Part shown: positions 51,592 through 60,828 of the stretch, piece after piece
Layout: each line of letters begins with the position of its first letter
Numbering within the stretch: the first letter of the stretch is position 1
Assembly (NCBI RefSeq): GCF_018403265.1
Contig: NZ_BOSI01000001.1
Location: 558,001 to 622,000, forward strand
Direction: 5' to 3'
DNA length: 64,000 bases
From: Paenibacillus sp. J31TS4
Lineage (GTDB): Bacteria; Bacillota; Bacilli; Paenibacillales; NBRC-103111
Translations under genes and position numbers: made by a program
Notes under the pieces: model-generated
Databases searched by the model: none
The model's input: the letters and a program-made list of their open reading frames with translations, nothing else
What the model was told of the DNA's origin: nothing

Positions 51592-52797
51592 TCAGTTCCG
51601 TCCGCCCAGCGCCTCCAGCCGGCTCGCCGCGATGGCTGCCAGGAGAGAAGCCCCGGTCGGCAGGCAGGTTTCGTTCACATCGAATTTCGGATGGTGCAGC
51701 CCGTACGCCTGCTCGGCATTCTCCTCGGGGCCCGAGCCCAGCCAGAAGAACGCGCCGGGAATCTGCGTCAGATAGACGGCAAAATCCTCCCCGGCCATCG
51801 TCGGAGCCGCCTCCACCCGGTTCTCCGCACCGAGCAGCCGGTCCGCCGTTTCCTCGACATGCTGGACGCATAGATCATGGCTGACAAGCACCGGATTCTG
51901 CTCGATGTAGCGAAAGTCGGCGTGGCACCGGTAGGCGGCTGCCGTCTCCGTCACGATCCTCTCGAGGCGCTCCTTCATGCCGGCCTGCACGCGCGGAGAA
52001 AAGGTGCGGACGGTGCCCGTCAGCTCCGCCCGGTGCGGAATGACGTTGTTCGCTTCCCCGGCCCGCAGGCTGCCGATCGTCACGACGACCGGGTCGAACG
52101 GGGAGATCTCCCGGCTCGCTGCGGTCTGCAGCGCCATCACGATAGCCGAGGCAGAGACGACCGGATCGATGCTCTGGTCCGGAATCGCTCCGTGTCCTCC
52201 CTTGCCCTCCAGCGTCAGCTCGATCCTGTCGACCGAGCCCATCAGCGAGCCGTAGCGGGTCGCTACCTTGCCGGCGGCAAGCGTCGGCAGGTTATGCAGA
52301 CCGTAGATCTCGCTTACCCCCTCCAGTGCGCCGTCGGCGATCATTCCCTTCGCACCGGCGTTCACTTCCTCCGCCGCCTGGAAGAGAAACCGGACCGTGC
52401 CGGCCAGCTCGTCCCGGCGAGCAGTCAGCAGCTCTGCCGCTCCGAGCAGCATTGCCGTATGGGCGTCATGGCCGCAGGCGTGCATAACGCCCGGATGCTC
52501 CGAGGCGAACGGCAGACCGGTCTCCTCCTCGATCGGCAGCGCGTCCATGTCGGCGCGCAGCGCCACGGTCGGGCCCGGGCGTCCGCCGGCCAGCTCGGCG
52601 ACCACGCCGTAGCCGCCGACATTCGTCTGCACGGGCAGACCTAGCTCGGTGAGCCGCTCCGCGACCAGCGCGGCGGTCCGAGCTTCCTTAAGGCTCAGTT
52701 CCGGATGCCGGTGCAGCTCCCGCCGCACGGCGACAAGAGAGGCTTCGAGAGCCTTGCCTGCGGTTAGCAGTTCCTGTTCCCTCTCGGTTTGTATCAC
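51592..52797 (-). CDS. M20-family amidohydrolase (hippurate hydrolase/N-acyl amino acid type)
   Basis: A 401-aa M20D-type hydrolase. Metal ligands lie in ACGHDAHTAMLLGAA, FLFQAAEEVNAGAKGM and GLHNLP, and the lid domain has GKGGHGAIP. It resembles IAA-amino-acid/hippurate hydrolases that remove N-acyl groups from amino acids. Its stop is 64 nt before the regulator gene and its start overlaps sdaAA by 4 nt. It may supply serine, or another amino acid, from an acylated precursor to the serine dehydratase. Confidence 0.9.
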   Translation of the reverse strand: MIQTEREQELLTAGKALEASLVAVRRELHRHPELSLKEARTAALVAERLTELGLPVQTNVGGYGVVAELAGGRPGPTVALRADMDALPIEEETGLPFASEHPGVMHACGHDAHTAMLLGAAELLTARRDELAGTVRFLFQAAEEVNAGAKGMIADGALEGVSEIYGLHNLPTLAAGKVATRYGSLMGSVDRIELTLEGKGGHGAIPDQSIDPVVSASAIVMALQTAASREISPFDPVVVTIGSLRAGEANNVIPHRAELTGTVRTFSPRVQAGMKERLERIVTETAAAYRCHADFRYIEQNPVLVSHDLCVQHVEETADRLLGAENRVEAAPTMAGEDFAVYLTQIPGAFFWLGSGPEENAEQAYGLHHPKFDVNETCLPTGASLLAAIAASRLEALGGRN

Positions 52798-53681
52798 GGC
52801 TTCTTCCTCCTTAAGTTCAGCTCGCTCATAATCTTCTTGCCGGTCGGCGTCTGCGCGAGACCGCCCTTGGCCGTCTCCCGGTGCTTCTCCGGCATGGCGC
52901 TGCCGACCTCGTACATTACGGTCACGACCTCGTCCGACGGGATCGCGCTGCGGACTCCCGCCAGCGCCATATCCGCGGCTGCGAGCGCATTCACAGCGCC
53001 GAAGCCGTTGCGGACGATGCAGGGCACCTCGACGAGACCCCCTACTGGGTCGCAGATGAGACCGAGCGTATTCTTGAGCGCAAGGCCGACCGCATGGACC
53101 GCCTGCGACGGCGTCCCGCCCCGCAGCTCGGTCATGGCGCCGGCCGCCATCGCAATCGCCGAGCCGACCTCAGCCTGGCATCCTCCCTCCGCGCCGGAGA
53201 CGAAGGAATTGTTGGCGACGACATAGCCGATCGCCCCCGCGCAGAACAGACCCTTGACCAGATGGTCGTCGTCCCACCCGAACCGTTCTTGGGCGCTGAC
53301 GAAGACCCCTGGGATAATGCCGCATGAACCGGCCGTCGGTGTGGCGATGATGCGCCCCATCGAGGCATTCACTTCCGATACCGCCAAAGCATAAGCCATC
53401 GCGCGGCACGCTTCCTCACCGACGGACGCTTCATGCGACCCGAGGTAGGTATTCACCCGCTGGGCATCCAGGCCGGTCAGCCCGCTCCTGGATGTCGTAT
53501 CCTCGGTCAGGCCTTTGCGAACCGCTTCTTTCATTATGCCGTAATAGGAGGCCATCGTCGACCATTCCTTCTCCGGTGAACGCCCGGACTCCTTCGCCTG
53601 CTCTTCGAGCATCAGGTCCGCGATCGTCTTGCCCTCCGCCTCGCATAGAGCCGCGAGCTGCTGCAGCGTACGAAATCTCAT
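52794..53681 (-). CDS. sdaAA: L-serine dehydratase, iron-sulfur, alpha subunit
   Basis: A 295-aa SdaAA. Conserved iron-sulfur and active-site blocks are TPTAGSCGIIPG, SGAEGGCQAEVGSA and LICDPVGGLVEVPC, whose Cys residues would hold the [4Fe-4S] cluster. The Bacillus-type enzyme is split in two, as here. It dehydrates L-serine to pyruvate and ammonia. Start ATG directly after the sdaAB stop. Confidence 0.95.
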   Translation of the reverse strand: MRFRTLQQLAALCEAEGKTIADLMLEEQAKESGRSPEKEWSTMASYYGIMKEAVRKGLTEDTTSRSGLTGLDAQRVNTYLGSHEASVGEEACRAMAYALAVSEVNASMGRIIATPTAGSCGIIPGVFVSAQERFGWDDDHLVKGLFCAGAIGYVVANNSFVSGAEGGCQAEVGSAIAMAAGAMTELRGGTPSQAVHAVGLALKNTLGLICDPVGGLVEVPCIVRNGFGAVNALAAADMALAGVRSAIPSDEVVTVMYEVGSAMPEKHRETAKGGLAQTPTGKKIMSELNLRRKKP

Positions 53682-54359
53682 TTACGATTCTCCTTCTCTC
53701 AAATCCACCACGCCGACCTCCTGCATGCCGCCGATGCTCCGGATTTGCTCCGCCAGCTTGCCGCTGATCGGGGAATCCACCTCGATGACGGTCATCGCTT
53801 CGCCGTTTCTCGATTTCCTGTCGAGATCCATGTAGCCGATGTTCATATTCCAGATCCGCAGAATCGCGGTAATGTCCGCGATCATACCGGGACGGTCTTC
53901 GTGGGAGAGAACCAGTGTCGGATACATGCCGGTGAATTTGACGTCGAACGAATTGATGCTGGAAATCTCGATGTTGCCTCCGCCGATGGAGGCTCCCGTG
54001 ACGGTAAGCTCTCTGCCTCCGCCTTTCAGGTTCATCCTTGCCGTATTCGGATGCGGGGCAGGAGTGCGGGACGTCCGGAACGTGACGTCCATTCCTTCTT
54101 CCTCGGCCCCGTCCAGGGAGGTCGGAATCCGGGGATCATCGGTATCGTAATCCAGCAAGCCGCCGACGATCGCTAGATCCGTCCCATGGCCCTGGTACGT
54201 ATCGGCAAAGGACCCGTAGAAGGTAATGTCCGCATGTTCCGGCCGGCTGCCGAATAGGCAGCGAGCCACCCGCCCGAGACGGATGGCGCCTGCCGTGTGC
54301 GAGCTGGACGGCCCAATCATGGCCGGTCCGATAATGGAGAATACATCCTTGAATCGCAC
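53682..54359 (-). CDS. sdaAB: L-serine dehydratase, iron-sulfur, beta subunit
   Basis: A 225-aa SdaAB. IGPAMIGPSSSHTAGAIRLG is the phosphate/substrate-loop signature, and the C-terminal ACT domain (about 150-222, LSHEDRPGMIADI) probably binds an amino acid for control. The start is GTG 54359 with AGGAGG 8 nt upstream; the frame extends 84 nt further without a site. It forms the holoenzyme with SdaAA encoded immediately downstream. Confidence 0.94.
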   Translation of the reverse strand: MRFKDVFSIIGPAMIGPSSSHTAGAIRLGRVARCLFGSRPEHADITFYGSFADTYQGHGTDLAIVGGLLDYDTDDPRIPTSLDGAEEEGMDVTFRTSRTPAPHPNTARMNLKGGGRELTVTGASIGGGNIEISSINSFDVKFTGMYPTLVLSHEDRPGMIADITAILRIWNMNIGYMDLDRKSRNGEAMTVIEVDSPISGKLAEQIRSIGGMQEVGVVDLREGES

Positions 54360-54510
54360 AAACGCCCCTCCTAAATAACCCCTTGTAGTCAGTCGCTTCC
54401 AGCTATCTGCTGTCAGCTTATTCGACAAGCCTCCCGGAGACACTGGACAGCCGTGCCGCCAGAGAGTCCTGGTAGGTAAACCTGGAAAAATTCCGCTCCC
54501 CGCGCGGACA

Positions 54511-54543
54511 GCCGGGCTTCCGGCCGAAGCCGGAACGCCCGGC
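54511..54543 (-). terminator. GC-rich hairpin after the DHDPS-like gene
   Basis: GCCGGGCTTCCGGC pairs with GCCGGAACGCCCGGC (one bulged C) around CGAA. No T tract follows. It lies just beyond the minus-strand stop at 54555, so it probably marks that transcript's end. Confidence 0.5.
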
Positions 54544-54554
54544 GTGCCGGCGCA

Positions 54555-55622
54555 TTATGCGAGCCACTTCTCCAGATTGGCCCGCACGAACTCGTCGTCG
54601 TTCAGATGCGGATAGTCGCGGTAAACGCGGTCGATCTCTTCCATCTGGCCGGGCGACAGCTCTTCGTTCGGATTCAGGCACCAGCGGCCCTGCAGCAGCC
54701 CTTGGCGCCGCAGCACCTCATGGATGCCCGGAATGCATCCGTGGAATTGATGCGCCGGATCGAAGAAAGCGGCGTTCGTATCCGTTACTTCCACGTTGCG
54801 CGTCTGCCATTCGGCGGAAAGCTCGCGGTTTTCGCGGATGCTCTTGATCTCCTCGAGCAGCTCGACCGCCTTCTTGGTCCAGACGGCCCAGTGGCCGAGC
54901 AGGCCGCCGACGATCCGCTTCTCGACCGGCTGGCCGTTCACGTTGAACCGGTAGACGGTGAGCAGATCGCTCACTATATTGTCGTCGTTGCCCGTATAGA
55001 GAGCAATCTGGTCGCGGCGGTCCGAATAACAGACGGCCCGCACGACGTCGATCGTCTGGTACCGGTTGAACGGAGCCATCTTGATCGCAACGACGCCGTC
55101 GATATTCGCAAACTGCTCCCAGAAGGAGAAGCTGAAGATCCGGCCGCCGACCGAAGGCTGCAGATAAAACCCGAAGACCGGGATAATCGCGGCCACCGCG
55201 CGGGTCCTATCGAGGATCTGTTCCTCGGTCCAGCCCTGCAGGCCGCCCATGCTGAGCAGACCGATGTCGTAGCCGAGCGAAGCGGCGAGCTCCGCCTCGG
55301 CGACCGCCTGTTCGGTCGGTCCGCATATGCCGGCGATTTTGAGGAAGACGCGGTCCAGGTTCGCCTTGTCGACTTCTTCGGCCGCGAGGCGCAGCACCGG
55401 CTCGAACAGATTGACGTCCTTGTCGCGAATCTCGAACTGGGTGGAATGGACGCCGACTGCGACGCCGCCGGCTCCGGATGCCATATAGTAACGGGTCAAG
55501 GCGCGCTGATGCTTCTCGTCGAACTTGCGGTTCTCGTCCAGCGCGAGCGGATGGGCGGGAATCGCCAATCCTTCATGGAGCGCCTTCAGCTGCTCTGCGG
55601 TCAACTCTTTGCGGTTAGCCAT
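54555..55622 (-). CDS. Dihydrodipicolinate synthase-family aldolase
   Basis: A 355-aa TIM-barrel lyase, longer than the usual DapA at about 290 residues. The Schiff-base Lys is in GVVAIKMAPF, the preceding Tyr in FGFYLQPSVGG. The extra C-terminal 50 residues contain helices not typical of DapA. It follows the epimerase by 3 nt, so the two form one unit. Aldolase or dehydratase on a keto-acid sugar derivative is likely, and lysine synthesis unlikely. Confidence 0.82.
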   Translation of the reverse strand: MANRKELTAEQLKALHEGLAIPAHPLALDENRKFDEKHQRALTRYYMASGAGGVAVGVHSTQFEIRDKDVNLFEPVLRLAAEEVDKANLDRVFLKIAGICGPTEQAVAEAELAASLGYDIGLLSMGGLQGWTEEQILDRTRAVAAIIPVFGFYLQPSVGGRIFSFSFWEQFANIDGVVAIKMAPFNRYQTIDVVRAVCYSDRRDQIALYTGNDDNIVSDLLTVYRFNVNGQPVEKRIVGGLLGHWAVWTKKAVELLEEIKSIRENRELSAEWQTRNVEVTDTNAAFFDPAHQFHGCIPGIHEVLRRQGLLQGRWCLNPNEELSPGQMEEIDRVYRDYPHLNDDEFVRANLEKWLA

Positions 55623-55625
55623 AGC

Positions 55626-56642
55626 TTAGTATTTGCCCTCTCTTTCCTGGAAATGGGTCGGTTTGTTCCACGTCTCACCGCCATGTTCCACCCACTCGGC
55701 GATCCAGTCGATCATCTGCAGCAGCGAGACGCGCGGATAGCCGAACAGCTGCATAACCTTGGTGGAGTTGCTCAGCAGCGCAGTTTCGGACTCTTGTCCG
55801 ACGATGTTCGCCGTGACGCCAAACCGTTTGGCGAACTCCTTGGCCGCCCAGCGCAGCGAGATGGTCTCGGGACCGGTCACGTTCAGAATGTTGGGCGGGC
55901 TGCTCGCAACGGTGAGCGAGCGGATCGCCATTTCGTTGGCGTCTCCCTGCCAGATGACGTTCGCATGCCCCATCGAGACGTCGACCGGCAGCCCTTCCTT
56001 CACCGTCTTGGCGATCTCGAGGAGAACGCCGTAGCGCATGTCGATCGCATAGTTCAGACGGAAGATCGACATCGGGGTACCGTATTTGTGGGAGAAGTGG
56101 GTGAAGACGCGCTCGCGGCCGAGGCTGGATTGTCCGTACTCGCCGTTTGCGTTCGGCGGCGTGCTCTCCGTCGCACCTCCATCCTGGACCGGAGTCAGCG
56201 GATAGACGTTGCCGGTCGAGAAGACGACGATCCGGGAGTTCTTGTACTTCTCCGCGACGCGGCCCGGCAGGTAAGCGTTCATCGCCCACGTAAAATGCTC
56301 GTTGCCCGTCGTACCGAATTTGTTGCCCGCCATGTAGATGACGTTTTTGACGTCCGGAAGCTTCTGCAGCTCCTCGTCGTTCAGCAGATCGACCGCAATC
56401 GTCTCGACGCCGTCTTTTTCCAATTCTTCCCGCAGGCCGCCGGACGAAAACCTCGACGCACCGATAACCTTCTTGTTGACGCCGGCCTGCTTGATAGCGT
56501 TCATGGCGAGACGAGCGAGGCTCGGCCCCATCTTGCCGCCGATGCCGAGCAGCAGAATGTCGCCGTCCAGCTCGGCGATTTCCTTAACCAATGCGGCAGA
56601 CGGTTCCGCCAATTTCGCTTCCAATTCTTCAATTGTACGCAT
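55626..56642 (-). CDS. NAD-dependent epimerase/dehydratase family protein
   Basis: A 338-aa extended SDR. The cofactor loop is LLGIGGKMGPSLARLA near residue 35, and VVFSTGNVYPL holds the Ser block. The catalytic YxxxK reads GEYGQSSLG, so no Lys follows the Tyr by four residues; the active site is atypical. A further ATP-grasp-like mark is absent. It is the first gene of the pair behind the TAAAGAC-repeat operator. Function unknown. Confidence 0.82.
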   Translation of the reverse strand: MRTIEELEAKLAEPSAALVKEIAELDGDILLLGIGGKMGPSLARLAMNAIKQAGVNKKVIGASRFSSGGLREELEKDGVETIAVDLLNDEELQKLPDVKNVIYMAGNKFGTTGNEHFTWAMNAYLPGRVAEKYKNSRIVVFSTGNVYPLTPVQDGGATESTPPNANGEYGQSSLGRERVFTHFSHKYGTPMSIFRLNYAIDMRYGVLLEIAKTVKEGLPVDVSMGHANVIWQGDANEMAIRSLTVASSPPNILNVTGPETISLRWAAKEFAKRFGVTANIVGQESETALLSNSTKVMQLFGYPRVSLLQMIDWIAEWVEHGGETWNKPTHFQEREGKY

Positions 56643-56697
56643 AAATTCTCCCTTCGTGGTAACGGATTCATACCTTCATTCTATGCACCCGCCTAAA

Positions 56698-56724
56698 TAA
56701 AGACAAGTCTTTAAGATGTCTTTA
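56698..56724. repeat. TAAAGAC inverted/direct repeats, candidate operator
   Basis: TAAAGAC (56698-56704) faces GTCTTTA (56707-56713) across 2 nt as a 7-bp inverted repeat, and GTCTTTA recurs at 56718-56724, 11 bp further. They lie in the promoter region of the minus-strand epimerase gene at 56642. GntR-family proteins often use such short inverted repeats, but no GntR gene is adjacent. Confidence 0.5.
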
Positions 56725-56795
56725 TATAGGACCGATTCCTCGGTGATCATCTTGCGTGCAACCCCTTACAAAAGGGAGGAAACGGATGTTTGCCG

Positions 56796-57695
56796 CTACG
56801 TGTCCGGACGCAGCAGGCTCCGGAGCGCGGGCTTCAGCTCGGGGAATCGGAACCGGTAGCCGGCCGCAAGCGCCCGGCTGGGGAGCACCCGCTGCCCCTT
56901 GAGGAGCAGGTCCGCCATATCGCCCAACAGGAGCCGGAAAGCCGCCGAGGGCAACGGGAGATAGTGCGGCCGGCGCAGCACTCTGGCCGCCGTCCGGCCG
57001 AACTCGTCGTTGGTCACCGGATGGGGAGCGGTACCGTTGAGCGGCCCCGACGAGACCGCGCCGTCCAGCGCGAGCAGGATCAGCCCGATCAGATCGTCGA
57101 TGTGGATCCAGCTGACCCACTGGTTCCCGCTCCCCAGCCGTCCTCCCGCCATCAGCTTATAGGGCAGCAGCATCTTGGGCAGGGCGCCGCCGTCTGCGCC
57201 CAGCACGAGGCCGACCCGCAGCTTGACGAGACGCTGGACCCGGATGCCGTCCGCCGCCGCCTCCCATTCCCGCACAACATCGGAGAGAAAATCCACGGCT
57301 TTCGCCGGACTGCTCTCGTCATACGTCTCGGTCTCCGACGTTCCGTAAGCAGCCATGCTCGAGCCGTTCACGACGACGGCCGGCTTCCTCTCCAGCTTCT
57401 CGATGGCGGCGGCCAGCCGACCCGCGGCTTCGATCCGGGAGTCTAGAATGCTCCGTTTGGCGGGTTCGGTCCAGCGCTGATTGATCGTCTCTCCCGCCAG
57501 ATTGACTACTCCGTCTATTCCTTCCAGCAGATGAGGGTCGGCTTCGAGCTGATTCCACGTCAGCCAGCCGGAGGCGTCCCCGCCTTTCGCCCCGGCGCTT
57601 CGGGACAGAATGATCACCTCATCCCCTCTCGCGCTCAGCGCCTTCGTCAAATGCCGGCCGATAAAGCCGGTTCCGCCTGCCACCGCTACTCTCAT
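56796..57695 (-). CDS. TIGR01777/YfcH-family NAD-binding epimerase
   Basis: A 299-aa protein of the TIGR01777 group. The NAD loop is VAVAGGTGFIGRHL; GVVNLAGETINQRWT is diagnostic; YGTSETETYDE and the C-terminal DUF1731-type end LLPSRALAAGYRFRFPEL complete the pattern. A GGAG lies about 11 nt before the ATG. Cell division inhibitor SulA is sometimes attached to the family name without good ground. Stand-alone gene, reaction unknown. Confidence 0.9.
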   Translation of the reverse strand: MRVAVAGGTGFIGRHLTKALSARGDEVIILSRSAGAKGGDASGWLTWNQLEADPHLLEGIDGVVNLAGETINQRWTEPAKRSILDSRIEAAGRLAAAIEKLERKPAVVVNGSSMAAYGTSETETYDESSPAKAVDFLSDVVREWEAAADGIRVQRLVKLRVGLVLGADGGALPKMLLPYKLMAGGRLGSGNQWVSWIHIDDLIGLILLALDGAVSSGPLNGTAPHPVTNDEFGRTAARVLRRPHYLPLPSAAFRLLLGDMADLLLKGQRVLPSRALAAGYRFRFPELKPALRSLLRPDT

Positions 57696-57912
57696 GCCGC
57701 ATCACGCTCCATTCTCCGCTTTCCGCCCAGACAACACTTGGACGATTGGCTTTCTTCCCCAAGCTTATCACGTTTCCCCGCCCGCCGGACTGCCCCCCGC
57801 AAACAATTTGACCCGCATCTATGGTTCGGTGGAGGAGGACATGTTATGATAGACACGACCTTCTGGTCCGGCGTTTCAGGATTGAAGACAAACAAGGGAG
57901 GGGAACCATCCG

Positions 57913-58437
57913 ATGAGCCGGCGCTTTGTCATCGAAGCCGTCCTCGTTGCCATCTACGGGCAGCTGCTGGTGCCGAGCCGTCCAGTCGAGTATCTGCTTC
58001 CGTATTCCACCATACAGGAACTGTACGAAATGAGAGACAGCGACGAGCCGGTCATGCCCGATCCGCAAGAGGACGCGCATGTCAAATCGAAGATTGGCGA
58101 GCTGATCGCCTTTTTCGAGGAACCGTTCAATAGAAAGAAGCTGGAGCGCGCGCTCCAGGTGCCGTGGCGCAAAAGCCCGCCGTTTCCGATCAGCGACAAC
58201 GTAACGTTCATCGTCGTCAACACACTCGAGAACGCCCAGTACGGGGAGCGGTTCGACCCGATCGAGACCGAGCTGGTCCTGCTCTGCATGCGCGAGCAGG
58301 CTCCCATGCTTACGGACCAGTTCGAGCTCGAGGACAAGATCATCGAAGCCGGCGTACCCGTCCAGCTGTACGATGTCGAGGATTTCGATTTCGCGCTGGA
58401 GGGCGGCATTTCGGAGGAAGACCTGCAGACGCCTTAG
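57913..58437 (+). CDS. Conserved hypothetical protein
   Basis: 174 aa, acidic, with an alpha/beta pattern and a hydrophobic strand FVIEAVLVAIYG at the start, VTFIVVNTLENAQ in the middle and an acidic end VEDFDFALEGGISEEDL. GAGGGG lies 8 nt before the ATG. Homologues in paenibacilli are sometimes labelled ADP-heptose synthase, but the protein is too short and lacks nucleotidyltransferase motifs. Followed by a strong terminator. Function unknown. Confidence 0.7.
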   Translation: MSRRFVIEAVLVAIYGQLLVPSRPVEYLLPYSTIQELYEMRDSDEPVMPDPQEDAHVKSKIGELIAFFEEPFNRKKLERALQVPWRKSPPFPISDNVTFIVVNTLENAQYGERFDPIETELVLLCMREQAPMLTDQFELEDKIIEAGVPVQLYDVEDFDFALEGGISEEDLQTP

Positions 58438-58510
58438 TGGAACAACCGTCTGTGGTGGCCTGGGAAGGCGGAGTTCTCCTCCGCCATTTCCCACGCTCGA
58501 TCCTACAAAA

Positions 58511-58541
58511 AGCAGGCCGATCGCCTCTCGATCGGCCTGCT
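58511..58541 (+). terminator. Rho-independent terminator before the MurC-like gene
   Basis: AGCAGGCCGATCG and CGATCGGCCTGCT form a perfect 13-bp stem with a 5-nt loop, followed by TTTCTT on the plus strand. Confidence 0.9.
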
Positions 58542-58575
58542 TTTCTTGCTGCTGCCGAAACATGCCGGCCTTTTT

Positions 58576-58603
58576 TTGCTTGTTCGCCAAGAAATGATAT
58601 GAT
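58576..58603 (+). promoter_or_regulatory. Promoter of the MurC-like gene
   Basis: TTGCTT, 16 nt and TATGAT, about 72 nt upstream of the start codon. Confidence 0.55.
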
Positions 58604-58675
58604 AGACCAAAGCAACCTAGGCAGTTTCGCATATGTTAGAAACAATACGAATACCGTTCGAGCAGGAGGATACCT

Positions 58676-59974
58676 ATGGGACGTTACCATTTCATCGGGA
58701 TTAAGGGGAGCGGCATGAGCGCAGCCGCCCAAATTCTGCACGACCTGGGCCACTCGGTGCAGGGAGAAGACATCGAAGAAACGCTGTTCACCGAGACGCC
58801 GCTCCGGTCGCGCGGCATTCCGATTTACCGCTTCACCGAAGCACCGCTGGCCGAAGGAGACGACATTACCGTCATCGCCTCCAATGCGTACCGGGACGAC
58901 CACCCGGCCGTTGCGCGTGTTAGCGAAGCGGGGATTCCGGTCATCCGCTACCACCATTTCCTCGGCGAATGGATGTCCCCCTATACGAGTATCGCGGTCA
59001 CCGGCTCGCACGGGAAGACGACGACGACCGGCATGCTGTCGCACGCCCTGAGCGGAGTAGAGCCGGTCTGTAGCCTGATCGGCGACGGTACGGGCACCGG
59101 TACCCCAGGCAGCCGGTTGTTCGTCTTCGAAAGCTGCGAATACCGCAACCATTTTCTTGCCTATTCTCCCGAGCTTGCAGTCATCACCAATATCGACTTT
59201 GACCACCCCGATTTCTTCTCGGATATCGAGCACGTTCGCCAGTCGTTCGAGAAGATGGCGGAACGGGTCAAGCGGAAGCTGATCGTCTGCGGAGACGATC
59301 CCCAGGTCAGCCTGCTCCGGACGGCCAAGCCTCTGCTCCGCTACGGGTTCGGCGAAACCAACGAGCTGCGCGCCCTGGACCTCGCGTACGAAAGCGGAAT
59401 GGCCGTATTCGACGTGGAGCATAAGGGACGCCCGCTGGGCCGGTTCCGGATTCCGTCCTTCGGCCGTCACAACGTGTTGAACGCGCTTGCGGTCATCGGC
59501 GTCGCGCTGGAGCTCGATCTGCCGCTCGAGAACATTCGCCGCCAGCTGGCGACCTTCCTCGGCGTCAAACGGCGGTTCTCCGAAACCGAATGGAAGCGCA
59601 ACGTGCTGATCGACGATTACGCCCACCATCCGTCGGAGATCAAAGCTACGCTCGAGGCCGCCCGCAGCAAATATCCGAACCGCCGGATCATCGGCGTCTT
59701 CCAGCCGCATACGTACAGCCGGGTGGAGAAGCTTCTCGAGGAGTTCGCGCTGTCGCTCAGGGAAGCGGACGACGTCTTCCTCTGCGACATCTTCGGCTCG
59801 GCCCGCGAGCAGGCCGGATCCGTCACGATCGAGGATTTGCGCGACCGGATCCCGAACTCCCGTCTGCTGGACGAGGACACCGTCTCGCTCCTCTCCGGCT
59901 ACGAAGAGTCGGTGCTCATCTTCATGGGAGCCGGAGATATCCAGAAATACCAGCGTGTGCTGCAAACGCTGTAA
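58676..59974 (+). CDS. murC: UDP-N-acetylmuramate--L-alanine ligase (MurC-type)
   Basis: A 432-aa Mur ligase. The N-terminal UDP-binding domain has GIKGSGMSAAAQ, the ATP loop is VTGSHGKTTTTGM near residue 108, and the C-terminal domain carries DDYAHHPSEIKATL and FQPHTYSRV, diagnostic of MurC over MurD-F. The enzyme adds L-Ala to UDP-MurNAc in the cytoplasm. It stands alone with its own promoter, as in related bacilli. Confidence 0.95.
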   Translation: MGRYHFIGIKGSGMSAAAQILHDLGHSVQGEDIEETLFTETPLRSRGIPIYRFTEAPLAEGDDITVIASNAYRDDHPAVARVSEAGIPVIRYHHFLGEWMSPYTSIAVTGSHGKTTTTGMLSHALSGVEPVCSLIGDGTGTGTPGSRLFVFESCEYRNHFLAYSPELAVITNIDFDHPDFFSDIEHVRQSFEKMAERVKRKLIVCGDDPQVSLLRTAKPLLRYGFGETNELRALDLAYESGMAVFDVEHKGRPLGRFRIPSFGRHNVLNALAVIGVALELDLPLENIRRQLATFLGVKRRFSETEWKRNVLIDDYAHHPSEIKATLEAARSKYPNRRIIGVFQPHTYSRVEKLLEEFALSLREADDVFLCDIFGSAREQAGSVTIEDLRDRIPNSRLLDEDTVSLLSGYEESVLIFMGAGDIQKYQRVLQTL

Positions 59975-60003
59975 ACTTCGGCAGCTGGCCGTTTCCATCG
60001 AAT

Positions 60004-60042
60004 AGGCGTCGATTCCCGCTCCCCAGCGTGGTATCGACGCCT
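60004..60042 (+). terminator. Terminator-like hairpin after murC
   Basis: AGGCGTCGAT and ATCGACGCCT form a 10-bp stem; the following sequence TGCTTGTG has only a weak T tract. Confidence 0.5.
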
Positions 60043-60068
60043 TGCTTGTGTCCGGTCCAGCTGGCCTC

Positions 60069-60614
60069 TTACGGCCGCCAGTCGAGCCGCTGCACCCGGA
60101 CGCCGTCCCCGGCCCGGTCCAGACGGTACACATCCGGATTCGTAAGCTGGCGCCAGTCTTCGTAACCGAACGCCCCGGTGTAATGCCGCAGCAGGAGCGC
60201 CATCAAATTGCCGTGCGTGAAGACGGCGGCAGCCTGTCCTGGCCTCGCGAACAGCTCCTCCACTACCGCCGCTCCCCGGGCAGCCGCCTCCGCCGAGGAC
60301 TCCCCGCCCTCCAGCCTGGCATGAACATCGTCAAACGATGCGGCCAGCCGTTCCTTCCAATCGGCGACCGGTTCTCCGCTGAGCACCCTTTCCTTCAGCC
60401 TGGGGTCCGTCTCCATAGGAACGGTATGTTTCGCGCAAAAGGGCACGGCCGAAGCGACGGCACGGAGATACGGACTGGTCACCACGCAGCCGATGTCCAG
60501 CCCGCCCAGCCGATCCGCGAGTAGCCGGGCGTCCCGCTCCCCTTGCTCGGTCAGACCGGCCTCCGGCTCTTGTCCGGTTGTCTGGCAGTGCCGGATTAGA
60601 TAGATCGTTTCCAT
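60069..60614 (-). CDS. Histidine phosphatase family protein
   Basis: A 181-aa phosphoglycerate-mutase-like phosphatase. The catalytic His is in YLIRHCQTTGQEPEAGLT, an RHC variant of the RHG motif that occurs in a branch of bacillal proteins. The second His is in AAVFTHGNLMAL. AAAGGAG lies 8 nt before ATG 60614; the frame extends 78 nt further without a site. A small-molecule phosphatase of unknown substrate. Confidence 0.88.
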   Translation of the reverse strand: METIYLIRHCQTTGQEPEAGLTEQGERDARLLADRLGGLDIGCVVTSPYLRAVASAVPFCAKHTVPMETDPRLKERVLSGEPVADWKERLAASFDDVHARLEGGESSAEAAARGAAVVEELFARPGQAAAVFTHGNLMALLLRHYTGAFGYEDWRQLTNPDVYRLDRAGDGVRVQRLDWRP

Positions 60615-60828
60615 TTGCAAGCTCCTTTCGGTCCCGGCACCGCCGGGACCTCTTTGTCTTTTAATTCCCGTTTCAAGTTCCGGCTTGCCCATACCCGCTT
60701 CCCTATGGCTGCCGGGTGACTGCCTCTTTCGAACCGGCGGATGGCATTTTTGACCAGTCTTAGGGACATGCTAGGAGGAAGGGGGCTGTTTCAGCCGCCT
60801 TTCCTACTCTCCATAAGGAGGCCTTGCC

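Noticed and set aside
54606-56696. 696-codon plus-strand open frame
   Set aside because: It is the complement of the DHDPS-like and epimerase genes; high GC in third positions keeps the antisense open. No domain is recognisable.
58340-60133. 597-codon minus-strand open frame
   Set aside because: It is antisense to murC, whose diagnostic motifs are all in the plus-strand frame.
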